DNA from: JAFAYN01 sp036389055
GTDB taxonomy: Bacteria; Gemmatimonadota; Gemmatimonadetes; Longimicrobiales; Longimicrobiaceae
Direction: 5' to 3'
NCBI GenBank assembly: GCA_036389055.1
Contig: DASVQR010000025.1
Span: 6,630-70,629 of the forward strand
Length of the DNA: 64,000 nucleotides
How positions within the stretch are numbered: position 1 is the stretch's first letter; every line of letters starts with the position of its first letter. Shown piece by piece: positions 24,944 through 32,800 of this stretch. The notes under the pieces were generated by a model. The model searched no databases. It had not been told where the DNA came from and saw nothing but the letters and a program-made list of their open reading frames with translations. The translations under genes and the position numbers were made by a program.

Positions 24944-25426
24944 TCAAGGCATAGCGAGCCGGATCCGGCTGAAGTCCGTTGCGAGGTACGGCTTCCATTG
25001 TGGTTTGCAGTACTCCTCGCGCACACCCGTAGCCTTGTTCACTCGCGCGCCGTTGAACCAGATGCTGCGCTTACCCGCGTTCTTGCCGGACTTGTTCTGG
25101 ACTGCCGATTCGATGAACTCCTCGGACGTCATGATCCACATGAGATCCAGTCGCTCCGAGTAGAAGATAAACCAGTAGTGCTCGCGGTACTCATGCTCGA
25201 TCGCGGAGAATAGCGCCGCATCGCGATCCACTACATCGCGCGACCTGGCTTTGATCTGAATGAGCGCAATCGAGCCATCGGGGCGTCGCACGATAGCGTC
25301 CACGGCATGATCGTCCACCAGTGGCACATATACGTCCATGCCTTCCTTGAGCATGCGTCCGATAAGCCAATACTCAATGCGCTTACCGAAGCCAGAAGTA
25401 CTCCGAAACGACTTGGAGTGGGCCAT
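24944..25426 (-). CDS. PD-(D/E)XK nuclease-like protein
   Basis: 160 residues. The N-terminal part has the pattern of the PD-(D/E)XK fold: a helix with Glu18 (FGKRIEYWLIGRML), Asp43 in HAVDAIVRRPDG, and Gln57-x-Lys59 in IALIQIKARSRD. The second half has aromatic strands (EHYWFIFYSERLDLMWIM). This core is found in restriction-type endonucleases and in DUF4365-like relatives, so DNA cleavage is possible but unproved. It is 63 bp downstream of the coiled-coil membrane protein gene on the same strand, and is compositionally foreign. Confidence 0.6.
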   Translation of the reverse strand: MAHSKSFRSTSGFGKRIEYWLIGRMLKEGMDVYVPLVDDHAVDAIVRRPDGSIALIQIKARSRDVVDRDAALFSAIEHEYREHYWFIFYSERLDLMWIMTSEEFIESAVQNKSGKNAGKRSIWFNGARVNKATGVREEYCKPQWKPYLATDFSRIRLAMP

Positions 25427-25489
25427 GGTCTCTCAGTCCAAAAGTGTCATTCCTTAACGTCTACGGGCTGAGCCACCTGAATGCTTCTA

Positions 25490-26104
25490 TCACCGTTTCC
25501 GAGGCTCGTTCCGCACGGAATTCGTTTCTCCAGCAGAGGATACGGTGTTGTCTAGCCAGTTCAACACCTGCCGGTGTAAATTGTTCAGGTTTTCTACCGT
25601 TTTGTCATTTTCCTCAAAGATTCTTTGAATACGCCTTGGATCGACCTGTGACCTTTGAAGAAAGTGGAGGTTACTTTTTACAGTTGCCAAGCCATGTTTC
25701 GCCTCATGGATTAGATAACGAACCGGTTCGGGAAGAAGTGCATGCCGGTCCTGATAACTCTCTTCAAGCATGCGACAAGCGTCGAGGGCGCGCTCAATGG
25801 CTTTTGTGTACTCTGGCTCGGCTAATCGACCAAGGAGCATGGGTCGCCTTAGTGCCCGGAGATCATCCCTCACCTTCTGGAGGGCGGAACTAGCCGACTT
25901 GATATTTTCAACCTGCTGAGTAGCAAAGAAATGCCTGAGCTGGTGTGTGGCGCGAAGCTCCTCTTGTTCACGACGAATTTCTTCTATCTCTTTGGCACTC
26001 CGCCTTGTGATGGAAGCTGTACGTAGGGCGGAGATTGCGGCAACCACCGATGCTAAGAGTGCACCGACTGCAGCCACAAGGGCAGCTGTAACTTGGGGAT
26101 CCAT
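25490..26104 (-). CDS. Membrane-anchored coiled-coil protein of the low-GC insert
   Basis: 204 residues from an ATG at 26104 with a GAGAGGAAA ribosome site. One N-terminal helix (VTAALVAAVGALLASVVAAI) spans the membrane. It is followed by a charged coiled coil (AKEIEEIRREQEELRATHQL) and further helices to the C-terminus. An open frame extends upstream to 26326 without a good start. No enzyme motif is seen. It precedes the PD-(D/E)XK-like gene and may work with it, for example as a membrane tether; this is inference. Confidence 0.65.
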   Translation of the reverse strand: MDPQVTAALVAAVGALLASVVAAISALRTASITRRSAKEIEEIRREQEELRATHQLRHFFATQQVENIKSASSALQKVRDDLRALRRPMLLGRLAEPEYTKAIERALDACRMLEESYQDRHALLPEPVRYLIHEAKHGLATVKSNLHFLQRSQVDPRRIQRIFEENDKTVENLNNLHRQVLNWLDNTVSSAGETNSVRNEPRKR

Positions 26105-26507
26105 AGATTTCCTCTCGCAGGTCAGTTCATTCCTGCGGGGTAGGTACCTATTCAGGAATCGACCAATCCACTTTTCAGAATTTACACTGCAAAAACCAGA
26201 CACCGGATCCCACCGCAATCTTCCGAGACTCTCACAGCAAGACATAAGACAGCTGTCGAGGTCGCCGCCAATTTCAGCAAAGCCGTACAGGCACCTCACC
26301 TTCGTACAGGGCCAGCCCGCAAACAAAGAGTACAGGATGACAATTGTCTCGCTCGCGGTAGTGATCGCGCATCCGGCAAGGATGCAACTTTCGGATACGT
26401 CTGGAATTCAGTCCGACGAACTCGCCCCTGTCTCTTCGGCAGGCTCCCTCCCGACGAATTTCTCCCGCGTGTACGGGTACGGCTCCGCTGGCTCATCGTA
26501 GGGTGTG

Positions 26508-26530
26508 GGACGCGTCGCGAGGACGCGTCC
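26508..26530 (+). promoter_or_regulatory. Perfect hairpin before fecR
   Basis: GGACGCGTC (26508-26516), a 5-base spacer and GACGCGTCC (26522-26530). It lies 26 bp upstream of the GTG start of fecR, so it could be an operator, an attenuator, or the right border of the insert. It is too close to the gene to be only a terminator of the insert. Confidence 0.4.
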
Positions 26531-26555
26531 GCACACTGCCACAGGAGCCGGTCTC

Positions 26556-27680
26556 GTGGACGAACGCCACTGGCGGTTGCTGGTACGCACCCTTTCCGGG
26601 GAGGCCTCGCCGGCCGAGCGGGAGGAGCTGCGACGGTGGACGGAGGAGGACCCCGCGCGCGCCGCCGAGGTGGAGTCGGCGCGCGCCCTGTGGGAGGCCA
26701 CCGGCGCGCTCCCCGCCCGCGCCTCCGCCCCGGACGCCGACGCCGCCTGGCGGCGCGTGGCCCGCCGCACCGGGCTGGACGCCGCCCCCGCCGCGCACCC
26801 CGACGTCCTCCCGCTCCGTCCGCGGGGTGCCCGCCCCGCCGCTCCCCCCTCCCTGCTCACCGCCCTCCGCCGCGCCCCGGCGCTGCGCGTCGCCGCCCTG
26901 CTGGTGCTTGCGCTGGGCACCGCGCTGCTCTGGCGGCCCGCGGGCGGGCTGGTACGCGACCACGTCCTCAACCGCACCGTGTCCACCGGCAGGGGCGAGC
27001 GCCTGCGGGTGACGCTGGCCGACGGCTCCCGCGTGCTGCTGGGCGTGGAGAGCCGGCTGCGCGTCCCGCGCCGCTTCCGCGACGACGCCCGCGACGTGCA
27101 CCTGGAGGGCGCCGCCTACTTCGAGGTGGCGCACGACCCGTCGCGCCCCTTCAGCGTGCACACCGCCGACGCCGTCACCCGCGTGCTGGGCACCAAGTTC
27201 ACGGTGCGCGACTACGCTGGCGCCGGGCCCGCGCGCGTGGCCGTCACCGAGGGGCGGGTCGCGGTCCGCCCCGCCGCGGCGCCGGAAAACGCGCCGCCGG
27301 TGGCCGTGCTCACCCGCGGGCAGGCCGTGGAGCTGGCCGCCGGGGGCGCGCCGGTTCCGCCCGTGGTCACACAGGCGGTGGAGAAGCACGACCTGGCCTG
27401 GACGCGCGGGCAGCTCTCCTTCCGCGACGCGGCGGTCCCCGAGGTCCTGGCCGAGATCGGCCGCTGGTACGACGTGGAGATCCAGGTGGCCGACTCCGCG
27501 CTGGCCGCCCGCCACCTCACCATCACCTTCGACGACGAGCCGCTCGACACCCTGCTGCGCGAGATCGCCGCCGCCCTGGACGCCCGCATCGAGCGCCGCG
27601 GCGAGGTCCTCGTCCTCACTCCCTCGCCCGCGGTCCGCGGCCCCGCCCGGGGCCGCGCGGCGCAGGGCGGCGCCCGGTAG
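26556..27680 (+). CDS. FecR-family anti-sigma factor
   Basis: 374 residues from the GTG at 26556, chosen because AGGAG stands 8 bp upstream. The N-terminal cytoplasmic part (WRLLVRTLSGEASPAEREEL) is the sigma-binding region. A membrane helix spans about residues 109-126. The periplasmic FecR domain includes GERLRVTLADGSRVLLGVES, FEVAHDPSRPFSVHT and VLGTKFTVRDY. The C-terminal STN/DUF4974-like part contains LTITFDDEPLDTLLREIAAAL. It should hold the ECF sigma in check until the SusC receptor signals. Confidence 0.93.
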   Translation: MDERHWRLLVRTLSGEASPAEREELRRWTEEDPARAAEVESARALWEATGALPARASAPDADAAWRRVARRTGLDAAPAAHPDVLPLRPRGARPAAPPSLLTALRRAPALRVAALLVLALGTALLWRPAGGLVRDHVLNRTVSTGRGERLRVTLADGSRVLLGVESRLRVPRRFRDDARDVHLEGAAYFEVAHDPSRPFSVHTADAVTRVLGTKFTVRDYAGAGPARVAVTEGRVAVRPAAAPENAPPVAVLTRGQAVELAAGGAPVPPVVTQAVEKHDLAWTRGQLSFRDAAVPEVLAEIGRWYDVEIQVADSALAARHLTITFDDEPLDTLLREIAAALDARIERRGEVLVLTPSPAVRGPARGRAAQGGAR

Positions 27681-27705
27681 TCCCGCTTACCCGGAGGATC
27701 TCACC

Positions 27706-30700
27706 ATGGAATTCTCGAGAGTGGCGCGGAGCTTCACCTGCGGACTGCTGGCGCTGGCCGGCGCGGCCGCGCATGCGGAGGCGCAGGGCGCGCCCCTGCG
27801 GCTGGCCGGGTACGCGCAGACGCCACGATTGCAGCCGGTGGCGGACCGGGCGGTGCCGCTGGCGACCCGGCGGGCGGCGGAGCGCACGGTGACGCTGCGG
27901 CTGCAGGCGGTGCCGCTGGAGGCCGCGCTGCACGAGGTGGCGCGGCAGGCGGACGTGCGGCTCACCTACAGCCGCGAGTCGCTGGAGCCCGGGCTGCGGG
28001 TGTCGGCGCACGCGGTGGCCGTCCCCGCGGACGAAGCGTTCGCGCTGGTGCTGGCCGGCACCGGGCTGGAGGCGCTGCGCTCCGCCAGCGGGCGCGTCAC
28101 CATCGCGCGGCTGGCGCCGCCGCCCGCCGCGCCCCGCGGGGCGCGCGCGGCCGCGGCCCCGGCGCGGCTCCCCGCCACGGCGCCCGGCGGGCTGCTCGCG
28201 GGCCCCGCGCCGCTCCGCCTGCAGTCCGTGGGGACGGTGCGCGGCGAGGTGGTGGAGGCCGGGTCGCGCCGGCCGCTCTCCGGCGCGCAGGTCACCGTGG
28301 CCGGGGCCCGCGCCTCGGCGGTCACGGACGCGGCGGGACGCTACGCCCTCGTCGGCGTGCCGACCGGCGCGCAGCGGGTGCAGGCGTCGCTGATCGGCTT
28401 CGGCGGGGCCGCGCAGAGCGTGCAGGTGGTGGCCGGGCAGGCCGCCGAGGCCCACTTCGCGCTCGCCGCCGAGGCGGTGGCGCTGGACGCGCTGGTGGTC
28501 ACCGGCACCGCGGGCGCCGTGTCGCGGCGCTCCATCGGCAACGCGGTCACCACCGTGAACGCGGCGGAGCTCAACGAGAAGCTGGCGGTGAGCAGCGTGC
28601 AGGAGCTGCTGCAGGCGCAGGCCCCCGGCGTCACCATCCTGTCCAGCAGCGGCACGCCGGGCGCCGCGGGCACCATCCAGATCCGCGGGCAGAGCTCGCT
28701 GTCGGCGGGGCTGCAGCCGGTGGTCTACATCGACGGGGTGCGCGTGCACTCCGGGGCGGCGGGGAGCTTCCGCAACGACTGGCGGCAGAGCGCCGCGCCC
28801 GGGCAGCGCATGGCCGGCGCGGCGGGGGCGGCCTACGGGAGCGGGCAGGAGGCCTCGGCGCTGTCCATGATCAACCCGGAGGACATCGAGAGCATCGAGG
28901 TGATCAAGGGGCCCGCCGCCGCCACCCTGTACGGCGCGGACGCGGCCAACGGCGTCATCCAGATCATCACCAAGAAGGGGCGGCAGGGCGCGCAGCGGCT
29001 CCAGTGGGAGGCGCGCCTGGAGGAGGGGCGCACCGAGTGGGCGCTGGACCGGGGGACCAACTTCACCCGCTGCACCCCGGAGCGGGTGGCGGCGCGCACC
29101 GCCGCGGGCGATCCGGTGTTCGTGGGGTGCCAGGGCGCCGCCGGGGCGCTGCTCTCCGCCACCCCGCTGGGTCTGCCGGGGGTGCTGCGCCGGGGCGACA
29201 TCCGCAACCTGTCGCTGGCGGTGCGCGGCGGCGGCGAGCAGTACTCGTTCTACGCGAACGTGGGGCGCGACGCCGAGCAGGGCGTGGAGATGAACAGCGC
29301 CACGGAGCGCACGTCGGCGCGGGCGAACTTCAGCTTCAACCCCATGCCGGAGCTGGACTTCGCCGTCAACTTCAACTACGTCCGCGACGAGACGCAGTTC
29401 CCGCAGGGCAACAACGCCGGCAACCTGATCGAGAGCGCCTGGAGCTTCGTCCCCGGCGCGCGCGGGCTGGGCCGCGGCCAGCTCACCGAGGACTACCTGG
29501 CCGAGACCGAGGCGTTCTCGGTCTACGAGAACTGGCTGCGCGGCGACCGGCTGGTCTTCGGCACCACGCTCAACTACCGGCCCGCCTCCTGGCTCACCAA
29601 CCGCCTCACCGTGGGCGGCGACATCGGCACGCGCGAGTCGGAGCGGTGGATCACGCCGGGGTCGCGCTGGGGGCCCGTGGAGGGGCAGCTGACGCAGGGC
29701 TCGCCCAAGAACACGGTGTACACGCTGGACTACGCGGGCACCGTGCAGAGCCAGCTTTCCGCCGCGCTCAGCTCGGCGCTCTCCTTCGGGGCGCAGTACG
29801 TCAACTCCGAGTTCGAGAACACCGCCGCGCAGGGGACCGGCTTCGTGTCCGGCGCCACGCGGGCCATCCGCTTCGCCACCAACAACAACGGCTGGACCGA
29901 GTTCGACGAGGTCAAGACGCTGGGCTTCTACCTTCAGGAGCAGGTGGGGTGGAACGACCGGCTCTTCCTCACCGGCGCCGTGCGCGTGGACAACAGCTCC
30001 GTGTTCGGCGAGAACATCGAGCGCATCGTCTACCCCAAGCTGTCCGCGTCGTACGTGCTGTCGGAGGAGCCGTTCTTCGGGCGCGCGGGGTGGCTGGACC
30101 AGCTGCGGCTGCGCGCCGCCTGGGGCGAGGCCGGGAACGCGCCGGGGCCGTTCGCGGCGGTGAGGACCTTTTCCTTCGTGGAGACCACCGATCCGCTCAC
30201 CGGCGAGAAGAGCCTGGCGCTGGTCCGGAACACCCGCGGCAACCCGGACGTGAAGCCCGAGCGCGGCTCCGAGGTGGAGCTGGGCCTGGACGCGTCGTTC
30301 CTGGGCGACCGGCTGGGGCTGGAGGCCACCTGGTACGACAAGACCACCCGCGACGCCCTGATCCCCGTCCCCATCCCCCCCAGCGAGGGGTACGCGGTAA
30401 ACACCTACCTGGCCAACATCGGCGAGATCGCGAACCGCGGCGTGGAAGTGGCCGTGCGCGCCACCCCCGTACGCTCGCGCCTGCTCACCTGGGACGCGCG
30501 CCTGGGGTGGTCCACCAACCACAACGAGCTGGTGGACTTCGGACAGGAGAACCCGGCGGTTCCCTTCGGGCTGACGGCCAACGTGCAGCGCAACGTGGAG
30601 GGCTACCCGCTGGCCGGCTACTGGGTGAGGGACCCGGTCCTCAAGGCCGGCGGCGACCCCGCCAACCCCGGCGACTACGAGGGGAGCGAGCTGCGCTACC

Positions 30701-31203
30701 TGGGCCCCGCCCTCCCCACCCGCTCCGGCTCGCTGGCGAACACGTTCACCCTGTGGGGGAGCCTGTCGCTGTACGCGCTGCTGGACTACAAGGGGGGCAA
30801 CTACCTGTACAACCACACCCTGCAGCGCCGCTGCGCGCTGGGGGTGTGCCGCGAGGTCAACGACGCCGCCACGACTCCCGAGCAGCGCGCCCGGCTCGTC
30901 GCCGAGATCCAGGCCAACACCGCGCTCTACACGGAGCGGGCGGACTTCGTCAAGCTGCGCGACGTGTCGCTCACCTACACCCTGCCGGAGAGGTTCACCC
31001 GGCGCTTCGGGACGGAGCGGGCCGCGCTCACCCTGGCCGGCCACAACCTGGCCTTCCTGTACAAGCCGTACAGCGGGCTGGACCCCGAGACCAACTTCGT
31101 GGGGATCAACGACCCGGGCGCGGAGTGGGCCGGCGTCCGCGCCGACTACTGGAACCAGCCCATGTTCCGGCGGATCACCGCCGCCGTGCAGCTCAGCTTC
31201 TAG
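27706..31203 (+). CDS. susC: SusC/RagA-type TonB-linked outer-membrane transporter with STN domain
   Basis: 1165 residues with a signal peptide. The order is: an STN signalling domain (about 65-135, VPLEAALHEVARQADVRLTY), a carboxypeptidase-regulatory-like beta-sandwich (about 176-255, VRGEVVEAGSRRPLSGAQV), a TonB plug (SSVQELLQAQAPGVTILSSS, IQIRGQSSL), and a 22-strand-type barrel ending RRITAAVQLSF. The STN domain contacts the FecR protein, making a transenvelope signal for the ECF sigma. With SusD it imports a large ligand, probably glycan or peptide. The GGAGG site is 7 bp before the ATG. Confidence 0.95.
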   Translation: MEFSRVARSFTCGLLALAGAAAHAEAQGAPLRLAGYAQTPRLQPVADRAVPLATRRAAERTVTLRLQAVPLEAALHEVARQADVRLTYSRESLEPGLRVSAHAVAVPADEAFALVLAGTGLEALRSASGRVTIARLAPPPAAPRGARAAAAPARLPATAPGGLLAGPAPLRLQSVGTVRGEVVEAGSRRPLSGAQVTVAGARASAVTDAAGRYALVGVPTGAQRVQASLIGFGGAAQSVQVVAGQAAEAHFALAAEAVALDALVVTGTAGAVSRRSIGNAVTTVNAAELNEKLAVSSVQELLQAQAPGVTILSSSGTPGAAGTIQIRGQSSLSAGLQPVVYIDGVRVHSGAAGSFRNDWRQSAAPGQRMAGAAGAAYGSGQEASALSMINPEDIESIEVIKGPAAATLYGADAANGVIQIITKKGRQGAQRLQWEARLEEGRTEWALDRGTNFTRCTPERVAARTAAGDPVFVGCQGAAGALLSATPLGLPGVLRRGDIRNLSLAVRGGGEQYSFYANVGRDAEQGVEMNSATERTSARANFSFNPMPELDFAVNFNYVRDETQFPQGNNAGNLIESAWSFVPGARGLGRGQLTEDYLAETEAFSVYENWLRGDRLVFGTTLNYRPASWLTNRLTVGGDIGTRESERWITPGSRWGPVEGQLTQGSPKNTVYTLDYAGTVQSQLSAALSSALSFGAQYVNSEFENTAAQGTGFVSGATRAIRFATNNNGWTEFDEVKTLGFYLQEQVGWNDRLFLTGAVRVDNSSVFGENIERIVYPKLSASYVLSEEPFFGRAGWLDQLRLRAAWGEAGNAPGPFAAVRTFSFVETTDPLTGEKSLALVRNTRGNPDVKPERGSEVELGLDASFLGDRLGLEATWYDKTTRDALIPVPIPPSEGYAVNTYLANIGEIANRGVEVAVRATPVRSRLLTWDARLGWSTNHNELVDFGQENPAVPFGLTANVQRNVEGYPLAGYWVRDPVLKAGGDPANPGDYEGSELRYLGPALPTRSGSLANTFTLWGSLSLYALLDYKGGNYLYNHTLQRRCALGVCREVNDAATTPEQRARLVAEIQANTALYTERADFVKLRDVSLTYTLPERFTRRFGTERAALTLAGHNLAFLYKPYSGLDPETNFVGINDPGAEWAGVRADYWNQPMFRRITAAVQLSF

Positions 31204-31239
31204 GCGCGGGCCCCTTCGCAACCTCCAGGAGGTGATCCG

Positions 31240-32577
31240 ATGAACCGCACACTCAGGAAGGCGCTCCCCGCGCTCGCCGCCCTCGGGATGCTCGGCGCCT
31301 GCGACGGCATGCTCGACGTGGAGAACCCCACGCTGGTGACCCCCGAGGTGGTGGAGGGCAAGGAGGAGATGCTCGCCCCCTTCGTGCTGGGGATCGAGTC
31401 GCGCTTCCGGCAGGGGTACGCGTGGATGGCCTCGTCCGGGGCCTCGGCGACGGACGAGGCGGTGTTCGGGCACGTGTGGAGCCCGTGGAACGAGTACGAC
31501 CGGCGCAAGGTGACCCCCGACGGCGGCGCCACCGCCACCGGCTACCCCTTCGTCACCGCCACCATCGCCACGGGCGAGCTGTACACGCAGGAGATCGAGA
31601 AGCTGGTGGGCGCGAACGCCGCGAGCAGCCCGGCGCTGGCCGGGGCGCTGGCCTACACCGGCTTCGGCTGGCTGCAGGGCGCCCAGCACCACTGCGAGCT
31701 GGTGGTGGACGGCACCCGCGGGCCGGTGGGCCGGGCCTACGCCCGGGCCATCGAGCGATTGACGCGCGCGGCCCAGGTGGGGGCCGCCGCGGGGCCCGAG
31801 GGGAAGCACTGGGTCAACCTGGCCAACGTGGGGATCGCGCGGGCCCACCTCGACCAGGGCAACCGCTCGCAGGCCATCGAGTTCGCCAGGAAGGTGGACC
31901 CGGAGTTCGCGGCCTGGGTGCGGTACTCGGCGCACACCGACTTCTTCAACTGGCAGTTCTACAACCTGTACGCGCGCACCGCCGGGCTGAAGAGCCCGGT
32001 GGAGTTCAACCAGGGGATCGGGCCCACGGACGCAAAGAAGCTGCTGGTCCGGCCCGTGGCCGGGCAGCCGGGCAGGCTCACCTGGGACCGGCGGGTGCCG
32101 TTCCAGGCGGACAGCCTTTCGCTGCTCATGGGCGGGTGGTCGCTGCCGCGCTACGCGTACGTGCCGTTCTCGCCGTCGTCGTTCTCCGGCTGGAATCCCG
32201 ACAATCCCCGGCTGATCCGCGACGACGAGGACATCCGCTTCGCCTCCGGGCTGGAGGCGCGCTACATCATCGCCGAGGCCAGCCTGAACGGGGGCGCGGG
32301 CGGGTGGACGCAGGCGCAGGTGCTCCAGTTCGTCAACGAGCGGCGTGCGGTCGGGGGGCTGCCGGCGTTCTCGGGCGGGGACCTTTTCCGGGAACTCCGC
32401 GAGCAGAAGAAGCTGGACTTCTACTTCGCCGGCTACCGTTTTCCCGATCTGCGGCGGTACCTGGAGCGGTACGGGATCAACGAGTTCCCGTCCGGGGCGC
32501 TGGACGGGTTCACCGGTGCGGCTCCCGAGACGTACGGCACGGAGACGTGCTGGCCGCTGCCGCCGATCGAAGTCTGA
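31240..32577 (+). CDS. susD: RagB/SusD-type surface lipoprotein
   Basis: 445 residues. A lipobox with Cys21 (LGMLGACDG) anchors it to the outer membrane. The helical TPR-like core typical of SusD follows (SPALAGALAYTGFGWLQGAQ; LIRDDEDIRFASGLEARYII), then the usual late segment ELREQKKLDFYFAGYRFPDLRRYLE. SusD lids the SusC barrel and captures ligand. The start is 36 bp after susC with AGGAGG, so they form one transcript. A structured repeat follows the stop by 22 bp. Confidence 0.92.
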   Translation: MNRTLRKALPALAALGMLGACDGMLDVENPTLVTPEVVEGKEEMLAPFVLGIESRFRQGYAWMASSGASATDEAVFGHVWSPWNEYDRRKVTPDGGATATGYPFVTATIATGELYTQEIEKLVGANAASSPALAGALAYTGFGWLQGAQHHCELVVDGTRGPVGRAYARAIERLTRAAQVGAAAGPEGKHWVNLANVGIARAHLDQGNRSQAIEFARKVDPEFAAWVRYSAHTDFFNWQFYNLYARTAGLKSPVEFNQGIGPTDAKKLLVRPVAGQPGRLTWDRRVPFQADSLSLLMGGWSLPRYAYVPFSPSSFSGWNPDNPRLIRDDEDIRFASGLEARYIIAEASLNGGAGGWTQAQVLQFVNERRAVGGLPAFSGGDLFRELREQKKLDFYFAGYRFPDLRRYLERYGINEFPSGALDGFTGAAPETYGTETCWPLPPIEV

Positions 32578-32599
32578 GCTGCTGAAAAGAAAACGGCCG

Positions 32600-32737
32600 G
32601 TCTGGGCATGTCCCCCCTGGCGGGGGGCCGGGCTGCGCGCTGCGTAGGCGAGCAAACAACGCTCGCCAACGCAGCCGAGCCCCCGCGGAAACTACCCCGC
32701 GGGGTCTCGGCCCTCCGGGCGCGCATCCCTCATGCGG
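32600..32737 (+). repeat. Structured 3'-UTR repeat, copy B
   Basis: Same element as copies A, C and D, in the orientation of susD and 22 bp after its stop. Central hairpin: outer stem CTGCGT (32640-32645) with ACGCAG (32669-32674), inner GGCGAGC (32647-32653) with GCTCGCC (32661-32667), loop AAACAAC. The third hairpin has stem CCCCGCGG/CCGCGGGG with loop AAACTACC. Confidence 0.85.
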
Positions 32738-32800
32738 CGGCGGCCCCGTGCGGGCCGCGGATCCGCGTGCTAGCTTGCGTTTCCCCCACTCCTGACCCGT

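Larger units (their letters stand above)
24896..26500. other. Low-GC insertion between sigma and fecR
   Basis: Base composition falls to roughly 50-55% G+C here, against about 70% or more on both sides. Two minus-strand genes fill most of it, opposite to the surrounding sigma-fecR-susCD cluster. From 26105 to 26507 I see no gene. I found no clear flanking direct repeats, integrase or transposase, so its mode of entry is unknown. Confidence 0.6.

Noticed and set aside
27616..32655. A reading frame of about 1680 codons antisense to susC and susD
   Set aside because: At this G+C content antisense frames stay open by codon bias. The translation is His/Arg/Gln/Pro-rich with no domain, and the opposite strand has clear SusC and SusD families.
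32433..32726. A roughly 97-codon minus-strand frame over the end of susD and repeat B
   Set aside because: It is only the translation of the structured repeat; the same peptide pieces appear over copy A, which shows that the repeat and not a protein is conserved.
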